Shown here: piece by piece, positions 16,203 to 24,303 of the stretch
How positions within the stretch are numbered: position 1 is the first letter of the stretch
Layout: each line of letters opens with the position of its first letter
Origin: Fibrella arboris
GTDB taxonomy: Bacteria > Bacteroidota > Bacteroidia > Cytophagales > Spirosomataceae
Length of the DNA stretch: 64,000 nt
NCBI RefSeq assembly: GCF_041321095.1
Contig: NZ_JBGGWE010000006.1
Coordinates: 310,001 to 374,000, forward strand
Direction of reading: 5' to 3'
Position numbers and translations under genes: made by a program
The notes under the pieces: generated by a model
What the model was told of the DNA's origin: nothing
The model's database searches: none
What the model saw: the letters and a program-made list of their open reading frames with translations, nothing else

Positions 16203-16694
16203 ATGAAACAACGATTGACGGCCTTACTAATGCTGGTTTCGCTCATGGCGGCCGGTCAGGAGCGGCTGGGCATTCAACGATATGGCCATGTGGTGCTGCC
16301 GGTGAGATCACTGACGGTCAGTACGCCTTTTTATACCAACATACTTGGCCTGAAACCAGTGGCAGTGCCTGGTAGCATATCCAGCTCGCAGGCCTGGTTT
16401 GATGTCGGCAGCGGCCAGCAGATTCGGCTCGTTGAAGGTCGCCCGGATGCCAACCGATCAGCGGGCATGAACATAGCGCTATCGGTTAGCTCGCTACGGA
16501 AAACAGAACAACAGCTTCGCCAGCGGGGTGTGGCTGCTACCCGGCAGAACCTGCAGACAGGCGGAAAATCGTCGCTGTTTGTCTCCGATCCCGACGGATA
16601 CATCTTCGAATTCAACGAAGGAAAATCTGAAGGACCCGGCTTTCTGCAATCAGCCGCCAAGTCGATCTGGCGATCGATGACAGAGGTAGACTAA
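16203..16694 (+). CDS. exported VOC (glyoxalase-fold) protein
   Basis: A 163-residue protein with a signal peptide (ending LMAAGQ) followed by a single vicinal-oxygen-chelate domain: G-H-V-V-L-P-V-R-S-L, F-Y-x2-I-L-G-L-K-P, and the closing V-S-D-P-D-G-Y-I-F-E-F. A His in the first strand and a Glu in the last fit two of the usual metal ligands. VOC domains act as lyases, dioxygenases or binding proteins; the substrate cannot be read here. ATG 16203 gives the signal peptide, and the eight upstream codons are dispensable. Confidence 0.85.
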   Translation: MKQRLTALLMLVSLMAAGQERLGIQRYGHVVLPVRSLTVSTPFYTNILGLKPVAVPGSISSSQAWFDVGSGQQIRLVEGRPDANRSAGMNIALSVSSLRKTEQQLRQRGVAATRQNLQTGGKSSLFVSDPDGYIFEFNEGKSEGPGFLQSAAKSIWRSMTEVD

Positions 16695-16818
16695 CGGAAT
16701 CTGTGCGATACCCACGGCCGACGGCTCACCGGGGGGCTAAACCGCAGCGGTCGTGTTCGCGGCTCAGCCTTTTTGGTTTATTTTGCAGCGCTGAGTCTGT
16801 TCACCTGCGAAGCCTGCT

Positions 16819-17337
16819 ATGTCTGTCTCGTTTAAAACAACCTTGCTGAAATTCGGCCAGAACGGCGAAAAAACGGGCTGGACCTACATCGAGGTGCCTC
16901 CCAGCTTAACGGAAACGCTCAAACCCGGCCAGCGCACCTCGTTCCGGGTGAAGGGCCTGCTCGATGCCCATCCGATCCGGCAGATTGCGCTACTTCCGAT
17001 GGGCGACGGTCTGTTTATCCTGGTCGTGAACGCCACCATGCGCCGGGCTATTCGCAAGGAAGAAGGCGCATCAGTGCAGGTGACAATCGAAGCCGATGAC
17101 GAGCCCTTCACCCAATCGGCCGACCTGCTGGAATGCCTGGCCGACGACCCGGCCGCGCAGGATTTCTTCGATTCGCTGGCACCGGGGCATCAGCGGTATT
17201 ACACCAACTGGATCGAGAGCGCCAAAACGCCTCAGACCAAAGCGAAACGGATTGCCCAGGCGATCACTGGCTTTTCAATGGGCATGGGCTACGGCGAAAT
17301 GATCCGGTATGGCAAAAAGCGGTCGCAGGAACAGTAG
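16819..17337 (+). CDS. DUF1905 and YdeI/OmpD-associated domain protein
   Basis: A 172-residue cytoplasmic protein. Residues 1-95 look like DUF1905 (a small barrel with G-W-T-Y-I-E-V-P, then G-D-G-L-F-I-L-V-V-N-A and R-R-A-I-R-K). Residues 110-172 match the bacteriocin-protection YdeI/OmpD-associated domain (F-F-x-S-L-A-P-G-H-Q-R-Y-Y-x-N-W-I-E-S-A-K, then R-I-A-Q-A). The two domains often occur fused. The biochemical role is not known, and no neighbour suggests one. Confidence 0.82.
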   Translation: MSVSFKTTLLKFGQNGEKTGWTYIEVPPSLTETLKPGQRTSFRVKGLLDAHPIRQIALLPMGDGLFILVVNATMRRAIRKEEGASVQVTIEADDEPFTQSADLLECLADDPAAQDFFDSLAPGHQRYYTNWIESAKTPQTKAKRIAQAITGFSMGMGYGEMIRYGKKRSQEQ

Positions 17338-17447
17338 GTCATTCAGGAGCCGGATAAGCTGGTGTTACTGAACGGCCTTTTTCGCGTCTAAATAGCTGAA
17401 CATCCAAACCAGCGAGGCCTGTTTTGCCGGCTCGTTGGTTTATTCTC

Positions 17448-18620
17448 ATGCAAACGGTTCTCTGGCTATTGATTAGCCTCTTTTTCGGTTTTCTGGCGCT
17501 CAACACACTACACTACTTTTTTTACGCCATGCTGGGCCGGCTGGGTCGCGCCGACGATGTACTACCCACGGCCGAGCAACCGAAGCGGCGCATCGCGGTG
17601 CTGGTGCCAGCCTATAAAGAAGATGCCGTCATTCTGGAATCCGTACGGGCCAATCTGCAGCAGGATTACCCCGACAGCCACTACGACCTCATCGTTATTG
17701 CCGATTCCTTCCAGCAACACACGCTCGATGCGCTGGCCCGGTTGCCTGTCCGGGTGCTGCCTGTCTCCTTCGAGGTATCGACCGTGACCAAAGCCCTCAA
17801 TGCCGCGCTGGGTACGTTGTCGACCACTGACTATGACATGGTGGTGGTTGCCGACGCCGACAACCACCTCGCCCCTGATTTCCTGAGCCGGGTCAACGCG
17901 GCCTTTGTGCAGGGTTGGAAAGCCATTCAGGGGCACCGGGTGGCCAAGAACACCAACACCCGCGTGGCCGTGCTCGATGCTGTCAGTGAAGAGATCAACA
18001 ACCACATTACCCGCAAGGGCTACCGGGCGGCTGGCGTTTCGGCCACGATCATCGGCTCGGGCATGGCTGTCGATCTGGGCCTGATGAAAGCAGCCATGGA
18101 CAACCTGACCACGATTGGCGGCTTCGATAAAGAACTGGCCATGAAACTGGCGGTGGACAATCACAAGATCGGCTACCTCGAAAAAGCGTATGTGTACGAC
18201 GAAAAAGTGGCCAAACGAGCCGTTTTCGAGCATCAACGTACCCGCTGGATCGCCGCGCAATGGCAGTTTGTAGCCGACTATTTCAAACCCGGTATGCGTA
18301 ATCTGCTGGCGGGGCAATGGCTCAGCGGTATCAAACTGGTGCAGGAAATGGCGTTGCCGAAAGTTCTGCTACTGGGAATTCTGCTGATCACCACGCTGGC
18401 CTGTCTGCTTATCGGCAACGTACCTACCCTGCTTCTTTCGGCGGTGCTGTTGCTGGCGCTGTTCCTGAGCATGGCCTTGTCGATACCCGCCTATCTCTGG
18501 AAACGCCTGTCGATTCGTGATCTGGGCGTAGTGTTTACGCTGATGATCAGTTTCGGACGGGCGTTGCTCAATATGCGGAAGGCGTTCAAATCGTTTATGC
18601 ATACGCCCCATAACGCATGA
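17448..18620 (+). CDS. GT2 membrane glycosyltransferase
   Basis: A 390-residue processive-type family 2 glycosyltransferase. A first membrane span (about residues 2-24) is followed by the GT-A domain with V-P-A-Y-K-E, V-V-A-D-A-D-N (DxD-type metal site) and a Q-x-x-R-W-like H-Q-R-T-R-W-I-A-A-Q motif; two or three spans close the protein (about 300-350). It would add sugars to a lipid carrier or growing chain at the inner membrane. I prefer ATG 17448 over an upstream TTG. It overlaps the next glycosyltransferase by four nt (ATGA), so the two are co-translated. Confidence 0.9.
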   Translation: MQTVLWLLISLFFGFLALNTLHYFFYAMLGRLGRADDVLPTAEQPKRRIAVLVPAYKEDAVILESVRANLQQDYPDSHYDLIVIADSFQQHTLDALARLPVRVLPVSFEVSTVTKALNAALGTLSTTDYDMVVVADADNHLAPDFLSRVNAAFVQGWKAIQGHRVAKNTNTRVAVLDAVSEEINNHITRKGYRAAGVSATIIGSGMAVDLGLMKAAMDNLTTIGGFDKELAMKLAVDNHKIGYLEKAYVYDEKVAKRAVFEHQRTRWIAAQWQFVADYFKPGMRNLLAGQWLSGIKLVQEMALPKVLLLGILLITTLACLLIGNVPTLLLSAVLLLALFLSMALSIPAYLWKRLSIRDLGVVFTLMISFGRALLNMRKAFKSFMHTPHNA

Positions 18621-19522
18621 ACCCGGCCGTTCCGCTGATTTCGCTGGTCACGATCAATTACAACCAGGCCGACATGACCCGGCTTTTTCTGGACTCGGCC
18701 CGGACATTGACGTACCCGGCGTTTGAGGTGATCGTCGTTGACAATGCCTCATCGCCCGCGCTCAATACGCAGCTCGATCTGGCTCAATATCCGTTTGTCA
18801 AACTGATCAGGAGCGAGCAGAACCTGGGCTTCACGGGCGGTAATAACCTTGGCATCGACGCGGCGAAGGGAGACTATTTCTTTATCGTCAACAACGACAC
18901 CGAGCTGGAGCCCACCCTGCTGACCGAGCTGATCAAGCCGTTTCTGGAAAATCCGCAGGTAGGTGTTGTTTGTCCGAAGATCCGTTTCTTCGACGCGCCC
19001 AACCTGGTGCAGTTTGCGGGCTATGGGCCCATGAACATGTTTACCGGCACGGCGCACCTCGTTGGTTTCAACCAGCCCGACGGCCCGCAGTATGACCGGC
19101 CAGGTACGTCGCCGTTTGCCCACGGCTGTGCGATGCTCGTTAGCCGGGCGGTGGTGAACCGGGTTGGCCGCTTCGCCGATCGCTTTTTCCTGTATTACGA
19201 AGAACTCGACTGGTCGCAGCGTATTCGTAATGCGGGTTTCCTGATCCGGTACCAGCCCACGGCTACCATCTGGCACAAGGAGTCGGCGTCGGTGGGTCGC
19301 GAAAGCACCCTTCGCACCTATTACCTGACCCGCAACCGCATCCTGTTTATCCGTCGACATGGCTCGCTGGCGCAGCGATGGATTTTTTATGGCTTTTTTG
19401 CCGTTGCTGTACTGCCCAAACACGTAGCTTCGTATGTACTTAAAGGCCGCTTCGAACACGCCAGCGCTTTCCTGAAAGCAACTTTCTGGAATTTCCGACA
19501 TGGCACGGCTTCTGCGGTGTGA
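18617..19522 (+). CDS. GT2 glycosyltransferase, rhamnosyltransferase-like
   Basis: A 301-residue soluble family 2 glycosyltransferase of the WbbL/RfbF-like group. Motifs visible are L-V-T-I-N-Y-N-Q, V-V-D-N-A-S, N-L-G-F-T-G-G-N-N-x-G, I-V-N-N-D-T-E-L (metal site) and later F-L-Y-Y-E-E-L-D-W-S-x-R-I-R-x-A-G, all typical for enzymes that transfer deoxysugars to surface polysaccharide. The start overlaps the stop of the previous gene. A long hairpin follows before the polymerase gene. Confidence 0.92.
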   Translation: MNPAVPLISLVTINYNQADMTRLFLDSARTLTYPAFEVIVVDNASSPALNTQLDLAQYPFVKLIRSEQNLGFTGGNNLGIDAAKGDYFFIVNNDTELEPTLLTELIKPFLENPQVGVVCPKIRFFDAPNLVQFAGYGPMNMFTGTAHLVGFNQPDGPQYDRPGTSPFAHGCAMLVSRAVVNRVGRFADRFFLYYEELDWSQRIRNAGFLIRYQPTATIWHKESASVGRESTLRTYYLTRNRILFIRRHGSLAQRWIFYGFFAVAVLPKHVASYVLKGRFEHASAFLKATFWNFRHGTASAV

Positions 19523-19525
19523 AAG

Positions 19526-19612
19526 AGTTTACTGTCTTCTGTTGCGCTGCCTGTAGAACGCGACAGTGATTAGCAGCGCAACAGAAGACAGTAAACTGAA
19601 AACAGTAAACTG
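19526..19612. repeat. 25-bp intergenic hairpin with conserved loop
   Basis: Arms 19526-19550 and 19573-19597 are perfectly complementary over 25 bp (inner TTGCGCTGC, outer AGTTTACTG-type words). A further half-word follows to about 19612. The loop reads CTGTAGAACGCGACAGTGATTA; nearly the same loop is found at 21111-21132 and, inverted, at about 24245-24266. It fills the gap between a glycosyltransferase and the polymerase gene. Confidence 0.87.
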
Positions 19613-19621
19613 ACTATTTTT

Positions 19622-21073
19622 TTGCTTGATCAACTCTCCATACGAACCAGCCGATGGCGATACAACCCGTGGATCTACGGCGGGGCAGGTATCTTATTGG
19701 CGCTGATGGCGGGGTATCTGCTGGCCAAATTTGGCGTTACAGGCGGGTTGATGGTCGTAGGCCTGCCCATTGGCATTGCCGCGCTGCTGGGCATCTTACT
19801 AGAGCCGAAGATTGGCGTCTATCTGTACGCCAACTTCAGCTTCATGATTGGTATGGCCCGTTTCCTGGATAGCGACGTTCAGGTGGGCCTTGGCCTTGAT
19901 GGGCTGCTGGTGCTCACGTTTGCGGGTACGTTGCTCAATGCCCGTCGGATGGAGTGGAGTCGACTGAAAAATCCAGCCTTCTTTCTGGTGCTTCTCTGGC
20001 TATTCTACACCATCCTGGAATATTTCAACCCTGATTCGCCCTATCCACCGGCCTGGTTTTACCACGCCCGTTCGTTTTCGCTGAGCTGGTCGTTCCTGGC
20101 CCTGATTGTGCTGGTAAACCCCATCACTAAAAACGATGTGTGGCTGTTGATCAAAACCTGGATTGTCTGGTCTGTTCTGGCGGCCGTATGGGGGTTCAAA
20201 CAGCAGTATGGGCATGCCATTGGCCTCCGCGACCTTGAACAGGCCGAGCTGAACTGGCTGGCAGCGGGCGGGGCACGTACCCACATCTTATGGGGCCAAC
20301 TACGCAGTTTCTCGTTCTATTCCGATGCCGGGCAGTTCGGAGCCGAGATGGCTGGCGTTACCCTGGTTTGCCTCATTCTGTTCATGGCCGAAAAAAACTG
20401 GTTCTACCGGTTTTTTTATTGGGGCCTTACGCTGGTCATTTTCTGGGGCTTCGCCGTGTCTGGCACCCGGTCGGCGCTCTTTGTGCTGGTGGGTGGCTTC
20501 GGCGCGTTTCTGGTACTCCAGCGCAAGTTGATGCCCGTTGTCTACAGCGCCATTGTGGGTATTCCGCTGATGGCCATCCTTTACTTCACAAACATTGGCG
20601 ACAGCGTTTACCAGATTTACCGCATCCGCACGGCGCTGCATCCAACCAAAGATGAATCGTTTCTGGTTCGCCTCGAAAACCAGAATCGGCTGAAGGCTTA
20701 CCTGGCCGATCTACCGTTTGGAACGGGCATCGGTAGCTCATCGGGGGCAGGGGTCCGGTTTACGCCCTGGCACTGGGCCGCCCAGATTCCGCCCGATAGC
20801 TGGTACGTACAGCTCTGGATCGAAACGGGGATCGTGGGGCTCAGTGTTTACCTGTTTGTGCTGGCCGGTATCATTCTGACGGGCATCTGGAAGCTCTGGC
20901 AACTGAAAGACCCGTGGTTGATCACACTCATGCTCGTGCTGCTTTGCGAATTTATCGGCATCTGCGTGGTTAGTTACTCAAACCCAATCCTGGGCCAGTT
21001 TCCAACCAGTACCCTGCTGTATATCAACTCCATGCTCTTCGCCTCAGCCGACCGGTGGGAGAAGAAAAAGTAG
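19622..21073 (+). CDS. Wzy/O-antigen-ligase-like membrane protein
   Basis: A 483-residue protein with ten or more membrane spans and a large loop around residues 300-410, the layout of Wzy polymerases and O-antigen ligases. The segment D-S-W-Y-V-Q-L-W-I-E-T-G-I-V-G-L matches the conserved part of the O-antigen ligase (Wzy_C) family. It would join polysaccharide repeats, fitting the surrounding glycosyltransferases. No ATG is available near the N-terminus; I use TTG at 19622, and the true start may be a few codons inside. Confidence 0.87.
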   Translation: MLDQLSIRTSRWRYNPWIYGGAGILLALMAGYLLAKFGVTGGLMVVGLPIGIAALLGILLEPKIGVYLYANFSFMIGMARFLDSDVQVGLGLDGLLVLTFAGTLLNARRMEWSRLKNPAFFLVLLWLFYTILEYFNPDSPYPPAWFYHARSFSLSWSFLALIVLVNPITKNDVWLLIKTWIVWSVLAAVWGFKQQYGHAIGLRDLEQAELNWLAAGGARTHILWGQLRSFSFYSDAGQFGAEMAGVTLVCLILFMAEKNWFYRFFYWGLTLVIFWGFAVSGTRSALFVLVGGFGAFLVLQRKLMPVVYSAIVGIPLMAILYFTNIGDSVYQIYRIRTALHPTKDESFLVRLENQNRLKAYLADLPFGTGIGSSSGAGVRFTPWHWAAQIPPDSWYVQLWIETGIVGLSVYLFVLAGIILTGIWKLWQLKDPWLITLMLVLLCEFIGICVVSYSNPILGQFPTSTLLYINSMLFASADRWEKKK

Positions 21074-21170
21074 TTTACTGTTTTCTGTTTACCGTTTTCT
21101 GTTGCGCTGCCTGTGGAACGCAACAGTGATTCGCAGCGCAACAGAAAACGGTAAACAGAAAACAGTAAAC
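21073..21170. repeat. 38-bp perfect hairpin with conserved loop
   Basis: Arms 21073-21110 and 21133-21170 are perfectly complementary over 38 bp. The first base belongs to the stop codon of the polymerase gene and the last lies six nt before the next ATG. The inner stem and loop (GTTGCGCTGC, CTGTGGAACGCAACAGTGATTC) match the element at 19526. The outer stem is built from TTTACTG, TTTTCTG and TTTACCG words. Confidence 0.9.
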
Positions 21171-21176
21171 GTATTT

Positions 21177-22406
21177 ATGCCCCCATTCGATAGTATCATT
21201 TGTGTAGGCCAGACAACCTGGGCAGGCGATTTTCAGAAAGCCGTGGTTCAACTCATGTGCGAGCTATCGGTGCGGCACCGGGTGCTGTATGTCGATTATC
21301 AGCATACGGCAAAAGATCTGATCATGGGCGCGTTGGGCAGACAGAAAGACGTACCTGTGCGGTCGATCATGCGGCTCGATACCCCATTGACTACCAAAGC
21401 AGGCAAAGAAGGCAGCGTGGTTCATGTCTGGCAGCCGCCCGTGATGGTGCCGATCAATTTCCTGCCCCCTGCCCTACACGACCCGTTACTGGCGGTCAAC
21501 GCCAACCGGTTAATAGCCGGGCTACGGCGGGCCATGACTGAACTAGGCTTTAAAAGACCACTGGTTATCAATGGCATGCACCCCGTTTTGGGACAAGCCA
21601 TGCTGGGCAAACTGAACGAAGCAGGCACCCTTTACTACTGCTTCGACGAGATCACCATTGCCAAATGGATGAGCAAACACGGTGGCCGCTACGAACCCCA
21701 GTATATGCGCCGGGTCGATGCGGTGATAACGACATCAGAAGCATTGCGCCAGGCCAAAGCAACCATTCAGCCACGTACGTTTTGCGTAAAAAACGGGGTT
21801 GACTTTCCCCTCTTCAACCAGGTACGTTCCCTGATTGCCACCAATTCATCGCAGAAGGCGAACACCACCCAACGCCCCGTTGTAGGTTACCTCGGCACCG
21901 CCGACGACCGGGTGGACATCGATCTTGTTGAGTATTGCGTTCAGACAATGCCCGACGTGACATTCCAGTTCATCGGCGAAATAAAGGAGCCCGCCATCCG
22001 GCAACGGCTGGGTACGTTCCCCAATGTTGTGTTCACGCCGCCGCAGCAGCCCGCTACCCTGCCGCCGCTGCTCGCCGGGCTGTCGGCCACGATGATCCCG
22101 TTCGTATGCAACGCGCATACATACACGATCTACCCCCTGAAAATCAACGAATATCTGGCGGGTGGTCTGCCGGTCGTGTCAACGCCCTTCTCGATTCTCG
22201 ATGACTTCTCGGGGATTGTTGCGATGGCCGATACGCCCGGAACTTTCGCCAGCGCCCTCCGCCACGCCCTCACCGACAACGCCCCCGACCGTGTTCAGGC
22301 GCGCGTCGACATGGCCCGCGCCAACTCATGGGCGCACCGGGCGAACGAGTTCGAGGCGGTTTTTGCTACGCTTATTGATCAGGGAAAGCCTTATGAAACG
22401 CGTTAA
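21177..22406 (+). CDS. glycosyltransferase, GT-B fold (TuaH-like)
   Basis: A 409-residue GT-B enzyme. The N-terminus (C-V-G-Q-T-T-W-A-G-D-F-Q-K) and the later donor-site pattern V-G-Y-L-G-T-A-D-D-R-V-D, then P-L-K-I-N-E-Y-L-A-G-G-L-P-V-V-S-T-P, fit GT1/GT4-type transferases such as teichuronic-acid TuaH. No membrane span is present. I start at ATG 21177 because upstream codons lie inside the hairpin arm. The 3' end overlaps the nitrilase gene by 14 nt, so the two are probably one transcript. Confidence 0.87.
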   Translation: MPPFDSIICVGQTTWAGDFQKAVVQLMCELSVRHRVLYVDYQHTAKDLIMGALGRQKDVPVRSIMRLDTPLTTKAGKEGSVVHVWQPPVMVPINFLPPALHDPLLAVNANRLIAGLRRAMTELGFKRPLVINGMHPVLGQAMLGKLNEAGTLYYCFDEITIAKWMSKHGGRYEPQYMRRVDAVITTSEALRQAKATIQPRTFCVKNGVDFPLFNQVRSLIATNSSQKANTTQRPVVGYLGTADDRVDIDLVEYCVQTMPDVTFQFIGEIKEPAIRQRLGTFPNVVFTPPQQPATLPPLLAGLSATMIPFVCNAHTYTIYPLKINEYLAGGLPVVSTPFSILDDFSGIVAMADTPGTFASALRHALTDNAPDRVQARVDMARANSWAHRANEFEAVFATLIDQGKPYETR

Positions 22407-23319
22407 CGTAGGGGTTGTGCAGGCCACGCCCGCCCTGTTCGATCTGGAGAAAAGCATTGACATTGTACTGGCCTGGATTGCCAAAGGCGCCGCAGCGGGT
22501 TGCGAACTGCTGCTGTTTCCCGAAGCGTTCATTCCCTGCTATCCCCGCGGCCTTCGATTCGACGCCGTCGTTGGCCGTCGGTCAGATCAGGGTCGGGCTA
22601 TGTGGCTCGACTACTGGACCAATAGCCTTGATGTTGGCTCGCCCCAACTGGCCAGGCTCAGCGAGGCCGTTCGGCAGGCAGGCATACTGGTGGCCTTGGG
22701 TGTCACAGAACGAGAGCCAACCGGCGGTTCACTTCATTGTACTCTGCTTTACTTCGGAAAAGACGGACAACTGCTTGGAAAACACCGCAAGCTCAAGCCA
22801 ACAGGCCTCGAACGGTACATCTGGGGCGAAAGTGATGGCAGCACACTGGTTAGTTTCAACACTGAGATAGGCAAGATTGGCGGGCTAATCTGCTGGGAAA
22901 ACTACATGCCACTGGCCAGAATGGCCATGTATCAGAAAGGTGTGGAAATTTACCTGGCCCCCACCGCTGATGCCCGCCCTTCCTGGCAGTCGACCATGCA
23001 GCACATTGCCCTGGAAGGACGATGCTTTGTGCTGGCCAGCAACCAATACGTGACCAAAGCCGACTATCCCGAACGCTACCAGGCCCACCTCATCGATGAG
23101 CCCGACGTGATGAGCCGGGGTGGCAGCGTGATTATGTCGCCGATGGGTGAGGTACTGGCCGGACCGCTCTGGGATCAGGAAGGGCTCTTAACGGCCGAGC
23201 TGGACTTTTCAGAACTGGTTAAAAGCAAACTGGATTTCGACTGCGTTGGTCACTATTCCCGCCATGACGTGTTTCAGCTTACCGTCCGTCATCAGCCCGA
23301 GATGCAGCAGGTACGTTAA
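22393..23319 (+). CDS. nitrilase-family carbon-nitrogen hydrolase
   Basis: A 308-residue nitrilase-superfamily enzyme with the full catalytic triad: Glu44 (L-L-F-P-E-A-F), Lys133 (H-R-K-L-K-P-T) and Cys167 (G-G-L-I-C-W-E-N). The C-W-E-N-x-M-P-L sequence and the H-R-K-L-K-P-T-G-L-E-R block are typical for true nitrilases of branch 1, which hydrolyse organic nitriles to carboxylic acids and ammonia. It begins 14 nt inside the preceding glycosyltransferase gene. A nitrilase in an exopolysaccharide operon is unusual; it may serve a different pathway or act on a nitrile released by plant material. Confidence 0.93.
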   Translation: MKRVNVGVVQATPALFDLEKSIDIVLAWIAKGAAAGCELLLFPEAFIPCYPRGLRFDAVVGRRSDQGRAMWLDYWTNSLDVGSPQLARLSEAVRQAGILVALGVTEREPTGGSLHCTLLYFGKDGQLLGKHRKLKPTGLERYIWGESDGSTLVSFNTEIGKIGGLICWENYMPLARMAMYQKGVEIYLAPTADARPSWQSTMQHIALEGRCFVLASNQYVTKADYPERYQAHLIDEPDVMSRGGSVIMSPMGEVLAGPLWDQEGLLTAELDFSELVKSKLDFDCVGHYSRHDVFQLTVRHQPEMQQVR

Positions 23320-23329
23320 CGCGTCTGCT

Positions 23330-24199
23330 TCACATCCGCAACCACGACGCGGGCACCAAATCTTTGGTGTCCCAGGGTTTATTGGCAAACCAGCGTTGGG
23401 GGGCAATCACGATTTTATCGGGGCGCGGGTCGAGCCAGGCGCCCCACCAGCTGAACGAGCTATTGGCAATGATATGGTGATGGCACAGGCTCATCAACTG
23501 CAAATCATCCACATCGGCATCGGGGCCGGCATTGGCTACCAGTACGTTGGGGTGCTCAGTCTGTAGGTTGGCCCGTACCCAGTCGGGATCGTCGCTGAAG
23601 AAGAACAGCGTGGCGTTCGGGAGTCGGCTGGTCAGGTACGTTATAGCCGTCTGGTAATAGTTGAGCCCCAGAAAACCGAATGACTGGCTGAACTCGGGAT
23701 GCGTGACGTAATCGCCCCGACGGATGTGTACTGAAATGGGAATGTCAGCCTCCTCGATCTGACGCTTGTACGACCGAAACGTATTGCCTTCCTCCCGCTG
23801 AAAGGTCAACTCTTGTCGAATCTGGGCTGTACTGGCTTCAAAATACCGCTCCGATTGCCAGAAACCCCACAGGATTGTCAGTGGGGCCGCAGGGCGAGTC
23901 ATGCGGGGTTCGAAATGAAACTCGGTTTCGTAGCGGGTCTCGATCAAGGGGCGTAACGATCGGTTGGGCAGTAGCCGGGTTACCTTCGACGCATACAGCC
24001 AGGGCGACTTATCGAGCAGGTTATACGATACCTTGAAGCGGTCGAGCTTGAATTTTCGGGGCGTATCGGTCTCGTATTCCTGGTGGAAATAGCGTAAATC
24101 AAACCAGAGCGACGTGTTATTCTGCAACGCCAGATGCCGCCCCAGCGCATACTGAAACAGTTGGTTACCCAGCCCCGACGTGATTTTTGCAATAACCAT
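23330..24199 (-). CDS. GT11 alpha-1,2-fucosyltransferase-like enzyme
   Basis: A 289-residue family 11 glycosyltransferase. The N-terminus G-L-G-N-Q-L-F-Q-Y-A-x-G-R-x-L and the H-I-R-R-G-D-Y-V motif (GDP-fucose binding region) are the family signatures, and F-S-D-D-x2-W and the closing N-S-S-F-S-W-W-G-A-W-L motif are intact. It should add fucose or a related GDP-sugar in alpha-1,2 linkage to the exported polysaccharide. It is convergent with the nitrilase gene, ten nt apart, and is last in a minus-strand operon. Confidence 0.94.
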   Translation of the reverse strand: MVIAKITSGLGNQLFQYALGRHLALQNNTSLWFDLRYFHQEYETDTPRKFKLDRFKVSYNLLDKSPWLYASKVTRLLPNRSLRPLIETRYETEFHFEPRMTRPAAPLTILWGFWQSERYFEASTAQIRQELTFQREEGNTFRSYKRQIEEADIPISVHIRRGDYVTHPEFSQSFGFLGLNYYQTAITYLTSRLPNATLFFFSDDPDWVRANLQTEHPNVLVANAGPDADVDDLQLMSLCHHHIIANSSFSWWGAWLDPRPDKIVIAPQRWFANKPWDTKDLVPASWLRM

Positions 24200-24214
24200 A
24201 AATCAGTTAAAATG

Positions 24215-24301
24215 TCTTCTGTTTGCTGTTTGCTGTTGCGCTGCTAATCACTGTCGCGTTCTACAGGCAGCGCAACAGAAAACGGTAAACAGCAAACAGT
24301 A
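24215..24301. repeat. intergenic hairpin, conserved loop in inverted orientation
   Basis: An inner stem of at least 12 bp (CTGTTGCGCTGC) with outer words TTTGCTG on the left and an extra AAACGGT-type word on the right, so the arms differ in length. The loop CTAATCACTGTCGCGTTCTACAG is the reverse complement of the 19551-19572 loop, so the same element sits here on the other strand, as do the genes that flank it. It fills the gap between two minus-strand genes. Confidence 0.82.
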
Positions 24302-24303
24302 AC

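Noticed and set aside
17562..18317. Antisense open frame of about 250 codons in the GT2 gene
   Set aside because: Composition is that of a reversed G+C-rich gene; the sense strand encodes all GT2 motifs.
19526..21170. Two similar repeats 1.5 kb apart resembling a CRISPR or composite transposon
   Set aside because: They are hairpins flanking a polymerase gene with no spacer periodicity, no terminal target duplication and no transposase.
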